A stretch of 64,000 nt of DNA, from the NCBI GenBank assembly GCA_025350865.1, contig JANXWZ010000058.1, positions 1-64,000 on the forward strand, read 5' to 3'. Below, piece after piece: positions 1 through 8,586 of this stretch. The notes under the pieces were generated by a model. The model did no database searches. It saw nothing but the letters and a program-made list of their open reading frames with translations, and was not told the DNA's origin. A program made the translations under genes and the position numbers. The first letter of the stretch is position 1. Each line of letters begins with the position of its first letter. This DNA comes from Rhodanobacteraceae bacterium (GTDB lineage: Bacteria > Acidobacteriota > Terriglobia > Terriglobales > Acidobacteriaceae).

Positions 1-300
1 CGACTGAAAGCAATCGCTTCATCGACACTTGACACCCGTAACCAGCCAGCGACAAACTCAGGGATCGTCGGGGACGTTGATCCCGGCCATACCCGGTATT
101 CTCCCCTGACTCAAATCACTCCCAGGAATGTCAATAATCTCCAGCCCGTGTGGGTTTACGATACAGGCGTTGAAGGTATCGCCGCCGCAATCACGCAAAG
201 CATGCTAACTGCCAGCAACCCCGGTACTGCAATCCGAAGTCCCGAAGACACTGTTCCTGCTCGCATCGATCCAGCCTTGGCACCACTCACGGCACTCTAG
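1..300 (+). pseudogene. PQQ-dependent dehydrogenase fragment, N-terminal part, cut by window edge
   Basis: Frame 1 is open from the window edge to a TAG at 298-300. Its middle reads YSPLTQITPRN followed by VNNLQPVWVYDTG, which matches the first beta-propeller blade of PQQ-dependent (quinoprotein) alcohol/glucose dehydrogenases, periplasmic enzymes of several hundred residues. The similarity stops at about base 170 and the remaining 40 codons look unrelated, so only one blade of the propeller is present. The left end lies in an inverted repeat (1-42). It is most likely a truncated remnant; the part upstream of the window is not visible. Confidence 0.5.
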
Positions 301-375
301 TAAACGCTTTCCACCCGAGGATAGAGAGGCGGAGTTACGGGTGTCAAGTGTCGATGAAGCGATTGCTTTTAGTCG
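1..375. repeat. Inverted repeat, 42-nt arms at 1-42 and 334-375
   Basis: The reverse complement of bases 1-42 matches bases 334-375 with a single mismatch. Both arms encode the same peptide RLKAIASSTLDTRN in open frames that face each other. The left arm starts exactly at the window edge, so the true arm may be longer. The 291 bases between the arms hold the quinoprotein fragment. No transposase is visible, so a rearranged duplication is more likely than an insertion sequence. Confidence 0.7.
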
Positions 376-877
376 ATGAACGTATCGCTGGCGCTTGCTG
401 GAATCGTGTTTGCAGAATCCAGCATGCCGGTACTTCACAGTAGCCAGCGGTTCATCATATGAAACCGGAAGTTTGGAAATATGCTCCGACATGCAGCTGC
501 TGCGGTCTGTGAATTGCCGACCTGCGTAAACGCGATCAGTGGGTCTGACCTGTCATCGGCAAGAGTGCGGCTCTATGCTGTCCGATGGGCGGTAGGAGGC
601 GCAAGGTGATCGGTACCCTCAACCGTAAATTCGCTGCAAGGAGGAATGCTGCAAGGAAATTGCGCTTCATCGGTGTCTCCGGTTCTTGTGAGCTGATGCA
701 GTACAGCCCTGCATCGATTCCGATGAAGGCGCCTTGCAGAAGGCCGGAGCGGTAACGGTCAATGGCGCGCAGCGCGCGTGCGCAAGCCATCGAGAAATCT
801 ACAATTCGCGGCTTGGATGCTTCATTTCAGAGGTAAGCTTGTTTTCTAACGCCCGGAAATCGACACACGGAGAGACT
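376..877. other. Intergenic stretch without a convincing gene
   Basis: About 500 bases between the inverted repeat and the HbpS-like gene. On the minus strand a short frame at 670-536 starts MKRNFLAAFLLAANL, which resembles a signal peptide, but it then turns into an arginine- and leucine-rich tail and stops after 44 codons. It could be the broken start of a secreted protein. I see no other coding, RNA or repeat signal here. Confidence 0.4.
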
Positions 878-1420
878 ATGAAACGCTATTCTTTCGCGTT
901 GCTAACGTTGGCTGCGGGTATGATCCTCGCTGCACCTTCGGCCCACGCCCAGGCCCCCGCTGGTGCGTCGGCTGTTCCGCCTGCTCCTCGTCCCGGTCCG
1001 CCGCCGGTGAAGTCCACGATTGATTTTGCGACGGCACAGAAGGTGGCAGTTGCGGCCAGAACAGCCGCTGCCGCCGCAGATGCCAAAGTAGCGATCGCGA
1101 TCGTAGATTCCAACGGTGATCTGGTCTACTTCGAACGGATGGACGGCTGCGGAGCGGTCGCCGCCTCGCAGGGCAAGGCTCGCGCGGCCATGCTCTTCGG
1201 TCTGCCCACCAAGCAGGTAGCGGATGCGATGGCAGCCGGAAAGCCTCTGCCGGTGACCGTGACCAAACCGCCGCAAGGTGCGCAGGAGTTTATGGTCCTA
1301 CAGGGTGGCTTGCCGATCCTCAAAGACGGAAAGGTTGTTGCAGCGATCGGTGTTGGCGGGTCATCTTCACCCAATGATGAGAAATTTGCCCAAGCCGGAA
1401 TTGACGCGCTTGGAAAATAG
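878..1420 (+). CDS. Secreted HbpS/GlcG family (DUF336-type) protein
   Basis: About 180 residues with a signal peptide (MKRYSFALLTLAAGMILAAP, then AHAQ as cleavage site), a proline-rich linker to about residue 50 and one HbpS/GlcG-like domain. The domain has the typical core AIVDSNGDLVYFERMDG and the C-terminal IGVGGSSSPNDEKFA. Proteins of this family bind heme, cobalamin or small ligands, or accompany oxidases; the ligand here is unknown. The start was chosen at the ATG at 878 because GGAGAG lies just upstream and a signal peptide follows. It probably acts in the periplasm. Confidence 0.85.
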   Translation: MKRYSFALLTLAAGMILAAPSAHAQAPAGASAVPPAPRPGPPPVKSTIDFATAQKVAVAARTAAAAADAKVAIAIVDSNGDLVYFERMDGCGAVAASQGKARAAMLFGLPTKQVADAMAAGKPLPVTVTKPPQGAQEFMVLQGGLPILKDGKVVAAIGVGGSSSPNDEKFAQAGIDALGK

Positions 1421-1521
1421 TTCGATGAAACCTGGCACGCGAGCGGGGCGGTCGCACTGCTAGAATTCCCACGTCGAGACTTCGCTTCGACGCAAGGTCA
1501 CTTCAGTTCCAGGAGAAATCC

Positions 1522-2580
1522 ATGAAGTCGCTCAACGGCATTCTCGCCTGCTCCCTCGTCCTTACCTCCTCCATGGCGCACGCAGACTTTACCTACCAGG
1601 AGACAACCCAGATTACGGGCGGCTCCGTGGTCGGCATGATGAAGCTCGCCGGCACCTTCAGCAAGCAGGCCCGCCAGGCCGGCGATCCTATCGTCAGTAC
1701 GGTGACGATCAAGGGCAATCGCATGATGCGTGTCAGCAAAGACTCGACCGAGATTGTCGATCTCGATGCTGGCACCGTCACCACGATCGACCACGCCAAA
1801 AAGCAGTACACCACCATGACCTTTGAGCAGATGCGTCAGCAGATGGAAGCTGCCATGGCAAAGGCCAAAGCCCAACAGGCGAAGCAGCCGCAACAGCCTG
1901 CCAGCGGCGCTTCGAATGTCGATGTGAAGTTCAACGTCAAGGTGCGCAACACGGGCGCATCGAAGGATGTCGCCGGCCTGAGCGCCAAAGAATCCATCCT
2001 TACCATGACGGTCGACGCCACCGATCAGAAGTCGGGACAGGCCGGGTCGCTCGCCATTACCAACGACATGTATCTCGCCCCCGAGATCCCCGGGTACGGT
2101 GAGGTTCGCGACTTCTACAAGCGATACGCCGCAAAGATGGGCTCGGTCATGAGCGGCGCGATGAACACCCAGATGATGGCCATGATGCAGCAGCCCGCGG
2201 CAGGCAAGGGAATGACGGACATGGTTGAGGAGATGTCCAAGCTGAAGGGGATCCCGGTCCTGCAGATCATGCGCATGGGCACGACGCTCGATGGAACTCC
2301 GCTTGCGGCCGCATCGGAGGCTCCTCTGCCTGCCGCTCCACCTACGCCGTCCGCCGGTAGTCTGGCAAAATCGGCCGTCATGAGTAGTCTCCCCTTCGGA
2401 GGCTTCGGCAAGAAGAAAGCCCAGGAACCTCCTCCCGCTGAGACTTCTGCCCAACCTACCTCTGCGGTGCTGATCGAATCGAACACACAACTCACCAGTT
2501 TTTCGCAGGCTACGGTGGATGCCTCCCAATTCAACATTCCCGCCGGCTACAAGCAGGTCGAGCCGAAGCTCGTCGATTAG
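1522..2580 (+). CDS. Secreted protein of unknown function, DUF4412-like
   Basis: 352 residues with an N-terminal signal peptide (MKSLNGILACSLVLTSSMAHA). The N-terminal part is beta-rich and includes VSTVTIKGNRMMRVS and STEIVDLDAGTVTTIDHAKKQ, the pattern of outer-membrane or periplasmic DUF4412-type proteins that track a residue-level conversion of a modified polypeptide. A Gln/Ala-rich segment lies around residues 115-135 and a Pro/Ala-rich low-complexity segment around 265-320. An SD-like AGGAG precedes the ATG. It follows the HbpS-like gene by 101 bases. No enzymatic motif was recognised. Confidence 0.8.
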   Translation: MKSLNGILACSLVLTSSMAHADFTYQETTQITGGSVVGMMKLAGTFSKQARQAGDPIVSTVTIKGNRMMRVSKDSTEIVDLDAGTVTTIDHAKKQYTTMTFEQMRQQMEAAMAKAKAQQAKQPQQPASGASNVDVKFNVKVRNTGASKDVAGLSAKESILTMTVDATDQKSGQAGSLAITNDMYLAPEIPGYGEVRDFYKRYAAKMGSVMSGAMNTQMMAMMQQPAAGKGMTDMVEEMSKLKGIPVLQIMRMGTTLDGTPLAAASEAPLPAAPPTPSAGSLAKSAVMSSLPFGGFGKKKAQEPPPAETSAQPTSAVLIESNTQLTSFSQATVDASQFNIPAGYKQVEPKLVD

Positions 2581-2583
2581 CGG

Positions 2584-4164
2584 CTATTGCACCCAGGCCG
2601 CGCGCAGGAATTCAAAGCTGCCATCTGCGCGCGGCACAATCCCCATCACCCGTGTGGTGTGGACAACCTCGTTACTCGGATACCAGAGCGGCACCACGGG
2701 AAGCTCTTCGCTTAGGATTTTCTGCGCCTCGACGTAATCAACTCGCCGAACAGCCTCGTCCGTCGTCCGCGCCGCATGGCTGAGTAACTCATCTACGCGC
2801 GAGTTCAGATAGTGCCCACGGTTTGCTCCCTTGGGTGGCAGGCGATCCCCACCCAGCGCATAGCGAAAGATGTCCGGGTCTTCGTTGCTCCCGATCCAGC
2901 GCAGTGCGTACATCTCAAACCGCCCGCTCGTGACATCGGCATAGAACGTCCCAAACTCGCTCGCGCGCAACGTGAGCTGAATGCCCGCATCCCGCAACTG
3001 TGCCTGCAGAATCTGCGCCACCAGCCGCGTGGTGTCGTCCTGCGACGTCTTCATCTCCAGCCGCACCCGAATGCCGTTCCTGTCGGGACGAAATCCCGCC
3101 GCATCCAGCAACTGCTTCGCCCGCTCGACGTCATGCGGGTAACGTGCCAGCGAATCCGCCGGAGCCGCCGCCCAATGCCCATACGGCAGCAGGGAATCGG
3201 CAAGTCGAGCCTTGTCGCTCCACACCCCATGCACTATCGCCGCACGGTCCATCGCGCAGGCAATCGCCTGCCGAACACGTACGTCTCGTAGCGGGTTCGC
3301 CATGGAGGTGACCATTGGTGCTGGAATTCCGCCCGCCACGTTGAAATTCAAATACATTACCGGCGACCCCTCACCCGTCTCCGTCTTCAACCCCGGCCTG
3401 CTCCCCAGCGCCTGCACCATATCCAGCGTCAGTTGGTTACTCGCAATGTCCACCGAGCCTTTCTCCAACTCCAGCGCCGCCGTCACCGCATCTGGCACCA
3501 CCGCAAACCGTACCCGCTCAATCTTCGCCGCGCCGGACCAAGACCCCGTGGCCCGCGCGACGACCACATCCTTGTCTTGCTCCGCGCTTACGAATCGGAA
3601 CGGCCCTGAACCAACCGGAGCCCGCCCAAAATCCTTACCCGCACCCTTCGGCACCACGCCAAACTGCCCGTCGCTCAGGTTGAAGAGCAGGGAAGCGTCC
3701 TCCTTCTTCAGTTGCAACGTGACGGTCAGTCGATCGGTCGCCTCCGCCTTCGCCACGCTCGCGAAGTTACTCCCCTTGCTCGTCAGCACACTCCCGTCGA
3801 TCATCGAGTTGATGGTCCAGGCCACGTCTTCCGCCCCCAGCGCCCGCCCATCCTGAAACCTCACCCCATCCCGCAGATGAAACACCCAAACCAGCGGCTG
3901 CGTCTCCTCCCATTTCAACGCCAGCCACGGCTGCATTTCGTAGTGCACATCCTTCCGGACCAGTGAATCGAAGATCAACCCACCAATCCGCTCCGACATC
4001 GCGTCGGTGCCGATCCTCGGGTCGAGATTTGTCGGCGAATTCTCAATCGCCATTACTACGGTCCGCGAGTCCTCCTTAGCGCTGCCCTGGCACCCCGCCA
4101 TCGCCAAAGCGGCCGTCAGAAGCCACGCCACGCTCTGCGTGTTGCCTTTCGCCCTTGTTACCAC
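2584..4164 (-). CDS. Peptide ABC transporter substrate-binding lipoprotein (SBP_bac_5)
   Basis: About 526 residues of the extracellular solute-binding family 5 (DppA/OppA/MppA type). After a short hydrophobic signal comes the lipobox LAMAGC, so it should be a lipoprotein in the periplasm. Family features are NLDPRIGTDAMSERI near the N-terminus, the dimer-like PLRDVRVRQAIACAMDR segment and the C-terminal EELPVVPLWYP. The best start is GTG at 4164, which overlaps the anmK stop codon (GTGGTAA); no ATG fits the signal sequence. The overlap with anmK suggests uptake of murein peptides. The permease and ATPase genes are not in the window. Confidence 0.85.
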   Translation of the reverse strand: MVTRAKGNTQSVAWLLTAALAMAGCQGSAKEDSRTVVMAIENSPTNLDPRIGTDAMSERIGGLIFDSLVRKDVHYEMQPWLALKWEETQPLVWVFHLRDGVRFQDGRALGAEDVAWTINSMIDGSVLTSKGSNFASVAKAEATDRLTVTLQLKKEDASLLFNLSDGQFGVVPKGAGKDFGRAPVGSGPFRFVSAEQDKDVVVARATGSWSGAAKIERVRFAVVPDAVTAALELEKGSVDIASNQLTLDMVQALGSRPGLKTETGEGSPVMYLNFNVAGGIPAPMVTSMANPLRDVRVRQAIACAMDRAAIVHGVWSDKARLADSLLPYGHWAAAPADSLARYPHDVERAKQLLDAAGFRPDRNGIRVRLEMKTSQDDTTRLVAQILQAQLRDAGIQLTLRASEFGTFYADVTSGRFEMYALRWIGSNEDPDIFRYALGGDRLPPKGANRGHYLNSRVDELLSHAARTTDEAVRRVDYVEAQKILSEELPVVPLWYPSNEVVHTTRVMGIVPRADGSFEFLRAAWVQ

Positions 4165-5387
4165 GATATTTTCCCCAACACCCGACCGCCCCGAGCCCCC
4201 GTTGCCGCCGGAACATTCCCCGGCATCCTGTTCCAGCTCAGCCACGCCAGCAGCGCAAACGCCACCGCCTCCTTCGCCTGCGCTCCGTCGGCCACCGACA
4301 CCTTGACGCCCAGGGCCGTAAATATCTCGGTCAGGCGACGCATCAGGAAGGCGTTCCGAACGCCGCCGCCAGCCACAATCAAATCCGTTCCCTTCGCCGT
4401 CGGAGCCTTCACTCCTAGGTGCGGCCAGCAGATGCGGGCGTAGGCCTCGTAGACCGAATGTGCGGTCAGCTCCACCGCAGTCGCGACGCGGTCTTCGCCA
4501 CTCGATCCCATCGATTCGCTGACAAAGCGAGACACAAAGTCGGCCCCAAACTGCTCCCGCCCACAACTCTTCGGGGCACCTTGCGCAAAGTAGCCCCATC
4601 CCATTGCCTTCTCGACTAAACCAGGGATGACCTCGCCCTTGGCCGCGGTCTTTCCACCACGATCAAATTCCTTGCCGAACTCTCGCTTCATCAGCGCGTC
4701 AATAACCATGTTGGCCGGCCCCGAATCGAACGCAACCACGTCGTCCAGCGCACCTCCAGCCGGAAGCGCCGTCATATTCGCAATCCCACCCAGGTTGAGG
4801 AGAACACGATTGCGCGTCTTTGATCGGTACTGGCAGAAATCCAGCATCGGCACAAGCGGCGCCCCCTGCCCCCCCGCAGCCATATCAGCAGGCCGAAAAT
4901 CACTCACCACGGGCACCCCAACCCACTCGCGCACCAACGCCGCCTCGCCAATCTGCCACGTCGCCACCGGCGCCTCATGGAACACCGTCTGCCCATGCAT
5001 CCCCACCAACCCCAGCGAGTTACGGAAGGGGAGAGAATCTGGGTGCCCCATCTTCGTCGCAGTCTTATCGCGACTAAGGTGGGCATCGGCGGAGCCGACC
5101 GTCTTCACTCCATGTTCGGCACACGCCTTCAAAACACAACCCGCATACACCTCCCCCAACTTCCAGTGCAGCCGCCCCAACTCCGCAACCTGCATTTCTC
5201 CCCGAGCCGCCCGCAGCACAGCCTCTCGCACCGCCTTGGGATAGCGAAACTCCGAATGCCCCAACATCTTCACCCGCGGACCATCTTTTCCCGGCGACAC
5301 CCGCACCAGCGCCACGTCGACACCATCCGCCGACGTTCCGCTCATCACCCCCGCTACCACCATCGCCTTTGGAGTCCGCATCGCCAC
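4158..5387 (-). CDS. anmK: Anhydro-N-acetylmuramic acid kinase
   Basis: 409 residues. AnmK phosphorylates and opens 1,6-anhydro-MurNAc, giving MurNAc-6-phosphate, in peptidoglycan recycling in the cytoplasm. The ATP-binding start VVAGVMSGTSADGVDVAL, the catalytic region GMHGQTVFHEAP, NLGGIANMT, FDSGPANMVIDALM and the C-terminal VAGGGVRNAFLMRRL are all present. It is longer than the usual 360-390 residues: about residues 102-116 are encoded by a dispersed palindromic repeat (5041-5083). The gene lies downstream of mutS on the same strand and overlaps the binding-protein gene, so it is probably cotranscribed with it. Confidence 0.95.
   Translation of the reverse strand: MAMRTPKAMVVAGVMSGTSADGVDVALVRVSPGKDGPRVKMLGHSEFRYPKAVREAVLRAARGEMQVAELGRLHWKLGEVYAGCVLKACAEHGVKTVGSADAHLSRDKTATKMGHPDSLPFRNSLGLVGMHGQTVFHEAPVATWQIGEAALVREWVGVPVVSDFRPADMAAGGQGAPLVPMLDFCQYRSKTRNRVLLNLGGIANMTALPAGGALDDVVAFDSGPANMVIDALMKREFGKEFDRGGKTAAKGEVIPGLVEKAMGWGYFAQGAPKSCGREQFGADFVSRFVSESMGSSGEDRVATAVELTAHSVYEAYARICWPHLGVKAPTAKGTDLIVAGGGVRNAFLMRRLTEIFTALGVKVSVADGAQAKEAVAFALLAWLSWNRMPGNVPAATGARGGRVLGKISW
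5041..5083 (+). repeat. GGGTGCCCCATC palindromic element, copy inside anmK
   Basis: A 43-base stem-loop element that starts GGGTGCCCCATCTT and ends AAGGTGGG. The inner stem is GTCGC/GCGAC. It lies inside anmK, antisense to the element as written, and is read in frame as AHLSRDKTATKMGHP. Other copies are at 8587, 12316, 36553 and 38766. Confidence 0.8.
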
Positions 5388-5416
5388 CCTCTTGTCTATC
5401 GCAAGACGCTTCTGCC

Positions 5417-5454
5417 TTGAGCTGTCAGCTTATAGCTCCAAGCTGACAGCTCAA
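5417..5454. repeat. Perfect 15-bp inverted repeat between mutS and anmK
   Basis: TTGAGCTGTCAGCTT at 5417-5431 pairs perfectly with AAGCTGACAGCTCAA at 5440-5454 around an 8-base loop. It sits in the 71-base gap between the end of mutS and the start of anmK. There is no T tract after it on the minus strand, so it may be a weak terminator, an mRNA stability element or just another dispersed repeat. Confidence 0.75.
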
Positions 5455-5458
5455 AGCC

Positions 5459-8191
5459 TCAGCCCTTGAGCTCTCTCTTCAACTCCGCCAGCAAATTCAA
5501 AGCCTCCCGCGGAGTCATGTCGTCCACATCCAGCTCCTCAATCCGATCCACGATCCGCTGCGACAGGGGAGTAAACATTGTCATCTGCATCTGTCTTGCT
5601 GGCTCATCCTTCATCGCCGTAGCGACCTGCTGCGTCTCCGCGCGCTCGTGCAGCTTCAAAACTTCTCTCGCCCGGGAGATCACCGCATTCGGAAGTCCTG
5701 CCAGCCGCGCTACCTCTATCCCGTAGCTCTTACTAGCCGCGCCCGCCTCAATCGTATGCAGAAAGACAATCCCGCCCGCGTTCTCCTTCACTGTGACGCG
5801 AACATTCCTCAGCTTCCTCAGCTTATCGGCCAGCAGCGTCAGCTCATGGTAGTGGGTCGCAAAGAGCGTCCTCGCGCCGATCCTTTCATGCAGATGCTCG
5901 ACCGTCGACCACGCCAGGCTCAGGCCGTCGTAGGTGGCGGTCCCGCGCCCCATTTCGTCAAGCAGCACCAACGATTTGGCGGTGGCGGTATTCAGAATCG
6001 CCGCTGTCTCTGTCATCTCGACCATGAAGGTCGACCGGCCACGAGCCACATTGTCGCTCGCCCCGATGCGGGTGTAGATCCGGTCCACCAGCCCCACGCG
6101 CATGCGCTCCGCAGGTACAAAACTCCCGCACTGCGCCATCACCACCAGCAGCGCCGCCATCCGCAGGTAGGTACTTTTACCACCCATATTCGGCCCGGTC
6201 ATCAGCAGAATCGAAGGCCCCGCATCGGCATCCAGGTAGCCCGAATTCGGCACAAACCGGCCACTCCCTGACTCCTCCATCCGCCGCTCGACCACCGGAT
6301 GGCGCGCCTGCGCAAACTCCAGCACCGTGGTTTCGTCGATCGTCGGTCGCGTCCAACCTCGCAGCGCCGCCAGGTGCGCAAAGTTCGCCAGCAGGTCGAT
6401 CTCGGCAACACGCCGCGCCGTCTCCCGGACCCGCCCTGCCCCGGCGAGCAGACGCGCCCGCATCTCAGCAAACAGCCGCCGCTCGATCTCCAGCGACTTC
6501 TCCTGCGCTGTCAGAATCTTCGCCTCGTACTCCTTCAACTCTGGTGTCGTAAAGCGTTCCGCATTCACCAGCGTTTGCTTGCGTTCGTAGTCCGGCGGCA
6601 CGGCTTTCAGGTTGGACTTCGAGACCTCCAGGTAGTATCCGAAGACCGAGTTATACCGAACCTTGAGCGACCCGATCCCGGTCCGCGCCCGTTCGCGTTC
6701 TTCAATCGCCACCAGCGCCGCGCGACCGCTGCGGCTCAACTCCCGCAGCTCGTCCAGCTCCGGCAGGATTCCGGCTCGGATGACGCCGCCATCCGCAAAC
6801 GTCACCGGAGGCTCATCCACAATCGTCGCCACAATCAACTCATGCAGATCTTCGAGCGAATCAAATCCTGAAAAATCGTTGTCATCCTTCGCGAAGCGGA
6901 GGACCTGCTTTTCGTCTCTACCCCCACCCAACTCCCGCCATTTCGCCGCCCCCATCGCCCCAACCGCAGTTCGCAACCCCGGCAGACACCCCAGGGTAGC
7001 CGCCAGCGCCAAAACCTCCCTCGGTCCTGCCGAATCCATCGCAACCCGCCCAAGCAGCCGCTCCATATCCAGCAGTCCATCCATCGCCCGCCGAACACCC
7101 TCCCGCTTCCGCAGATCCCCCGCCGCCTCGGCCACTGCCTCCAACCGGGCGTCGATCTCCGTCACCGAATACGCCGGACGTAGCAACGTCGCCCGCAGAA
7201 GCCGTTTGCCCATCGGAGTGCAGCACCCGTCCATCGTATAGAGCAGCGTAGTCTGCGCCGACTCGCCCGAAAACAGCGGCTCCACCAACTCCAGATTCCG
7301 TACCGAAACGGCGTCAAGTTCCAGCGACCCAGACCGCTCATAAAACCGCACCGGCTCCAGATGCTCCAGCGCGCCCTGCTTGGTCTGCCGCAGGTAATGG
7401 ACTAGTCCGCCGGCTGCAATTGCCGCTGCTTCGTGGCCGCCCAGGCCTAGTCCATCGAGTGCCAAAACCTTAAACTGTTGCCTCAATAATGGCAATGCAT
7501 GTTCAGCACTGAAAACCCAATCCTCCACCGGCGTCTTAGTTTTGATTTCGTCCAGTCCGAAAGAACCTTCCCCCGAAAACTTGTCATCCTTCGCGAAGCG
7601 GAGGACCTGCTTTTCGCCTTTCTCCCCACTCCCGAGACCCAACCCCCCATGCGCATAGACCAGTTCCACGGGCTTCACCCGGCTCAACTCATCCACAGCC
7701 AGCGCCCAGCTCCCAAACTCCGTAGCCCGAAAGTCCCCGGTCGACAAATCGATCATTGCCAGCCCGACCATCCCGCCTTTCGTCACCACCACCGAAGCCA
7801 GCCAGCAGCTCTCCCCGGCGCCAAGCCCCGGATCGACCGCAGTACCCGGCGTCAAAACCCGCGTCACCTCGCGCTTGACGATCCCCTTAACCGTCTTCGG
7901 ATCCTCCATCTGCTCGCATAGGGCGATCCGGTAGCCCTTGCGCAGCAGGCGTTGCAAATAAATCTCCGCTGCATGGTACGGAACCCCACACATCGGCTGC
8001 TTCTTCTCTTTATCCCGGGCCGTCAGGGTGAGCTGCAGCTCGCGCGCCACCAGGATCGCGTCCTCGTAAAACAGCTCGTAAAAGTCGCCGATCCGGCAAA
8101 ACATCAGGCAATCCGGATGTGCCTCCTTGGCCGCAAAGTACTGCCGCATCACCGGCGTCAACATAGGATCGTTATCGGAAAGAGTAGCCAT
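5459..8191 (-). CDS. mutS: DNA mismatch repair protein MutS
   Basis: About 910 residues. MutS recognises mismatches and loops and starts mismatch repair with MutL. The mismatch-binding GDFYELF (Phe-X-Glu) is near residue 37, the Walker A GPNMGGKSTYLRM near residue 670, and LLDEMGRGTATYDG and ATHYHEL follow; the C-terminal dimerisation segment is present. The ATG at 8191 (MATLSDNDP) fits the family better than the upstream in-frame start. Two 36-base repeats (6879-6914 and 7581-7616) are translated inside the protein as EKQVLRFAKDD, at about residues 426-438 and 192-204. anmK follows on the same strand. Confidence 0.97.
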   Translation of the reverse strand: MATLSDNDPMLTPVMRQYFAAKEAHPDCLMFCRIGDFYELFYEDAILVARELQLTLTARDKEKKQPMCGVPYHAAEIYLQRLLRKGYRIALCEQMEDPKTVKGIVKREVTRVLTPGTAVDPGLGAGESCWLASVVVTKGGMVGLAMIDLSTGDFRATEFGSWALAVDELSRVKPVELVYAHGGLGLGSGEKGEKQVLRFAKDDKFSGEGSFGLDEIKTKTPVEDWVFSAEHALPLLRQQFKVLALDGLGLGGHEAAAIAAGGLVHYLRQTKQGALEHLEPVRFYERSGSLELDAVSVRNLELVEPLFSGESAQTTLLYTMDGCCTPMGKRLLRATLLRPAYSVTEIDARLEAVAEAAGDLRKREGVRRAMDGLLDMERLLGRVAMDSAGPREVLALAATLGCLPGLRTAVGAMGAAKWRELGGGRDEKQVLRFAKDDNDFSGFDSLEDLHELIVATIVDEPPVTFADGGVIRAGILPELDELRELSRSGRAALVAIEERERARTGIGSLKVRYNSVFGYYLEVSKSNLKAVPPDYERKQTLVNAERFTTPELKEYEAKILTAQEKSLEIERRLFAEMRARLLAGAGRVRETARRVAEIDLLANFAHLAALRGWTRPTIDETTVLEFAQARHPVVERRMEESGSGRFVPNSGYLDADAGPSILLMTGPNMGGKSTYLRMAALLVVMAQCGSFVPAERMRVGLVDRIYTRIGASDNVARGRSTFMVEMTETAAILNTATAKSLVLLDEMGRGTATYDGLSLAWSTVEHLHERIGARTLFATHYHELTLLADKLRKLRNVRVTVKENAGGIVFLHTIEAGAASKSYGIEVARLAGLPNAVISRAREVLKLHERAETQQVATAMKDEPARQMQMTMFTPLSQRIVDRIEELDVDDMTPREALNLLAELKRELKG
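6879..6914 (+). repeat. 36-nt GTCAT..GCGAAGCG repeat, copy 1 inside mutS
   Basis: Identical over 36 bases to 7581-7616, same orientation and same codon phase (702 bases apart). It is read on the mutS strand as EKQVLRFAKDD followed by N. It belongs to the same family as the intergenic copy at 15194-15222. Confidence 0.85.
7581..7616 (+). repeat. 36-nt GTCAT..GCGAAGCG repeat, copy 2 inside mutS
   Basis: Second exact copy of the 36-base element, at about residues 192-204 of MutS in the connector region, read as EKQVLRFAKDD followed by K. The flanks (GEKG before, FSGEGSF after) are low in complexity, as expected for an insertion in a surface loop. Confidence 0.85.
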
Positions 8192-8221
8192 ACGGAAAGC
8201 CCAGAATACCGTAGAACCAAG

Positions 8222-8304
8222 GCGACCACGGATTTCCACGGATCAACACGGATAAAACAGGCTGGCGCTTTGATCTGTGTCCATCCGTGAGAATCCGTGG
8301 TCGC
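8222..8304. repeat. Long imperfect palindrome upstream of mutS (CACGGAT type)
   Basis: Left arm 8222-8253 and right arm 8273-8304 pair with about five mismatches in 32 bases. The arms contain a repeated CACGGAT word. Similar CACGGATAAG words occur between nth and hemQ and between the small ccm gene and the 436-residue gene, so this is probably a dispersed intergenic repeat. It lies immediately upstream of mutS and of the small gene at 8339 and could influence either. Confidence 0.65.
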
Positions 8305-8338
8305 TTTTGCACTTGCTCGGACCAGCTAAACTCTATCC

Positions 8339-8572
8339 ATGATCCAGATCCCGCTCTCTCCCGAAGCCTACGCCGCCACCGCCAAACTCATCTCCGAGAA
8401 GCAGGGAATCGACCTCACTGGCGACGAAGGAACGATCACCAAAATGGGCGTCACCGCCAGCTACAGATACGCCGACGGCCACCTTTCCATCGCCATCCTC
8501 GAAAAGCCGTTCTTCATCACCACCGAATACTGCGAAGACCAAATCAAAAACTGGCTCTCAACCGCCGCCTGA
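8339..8572 (+). CDS. Small conserved-looking protein of unknown function
   Basis: 77 residues, no signal peptide or membrane segment. The sequence is mixed alpha/beta: an N-terminal helix (PLSPEAYAATAKLISEKQ), a loop (IDLTGDEGTITKMG), a strand region (VTASYRYADGHLSIAILEKP) and a C-terminal helix ending NWLSTAA. The coding pattern fits the region, but I do not recognise the family. It stands alone on the plus strand between the mutS promoter region and a palindromic element. Confidence 0.6.
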   Translation: MIQIPLSPEAYAATAKLISEKQGIDLTGDEGTITKMGVTASYRYADGHLSIAILEKPFFITTEYCEDQIKNWLSTAA

Positions 8573-8586
8573 CTTCCAACCAATCC

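Noticed and set aside
1498..2529. 343-codon open frame on the minus strand
   Set aside because: Antisense to the secreted protein at 1522-2580, His/Arg/Leu-rich without a domain; typical of high-GC shadow frames.
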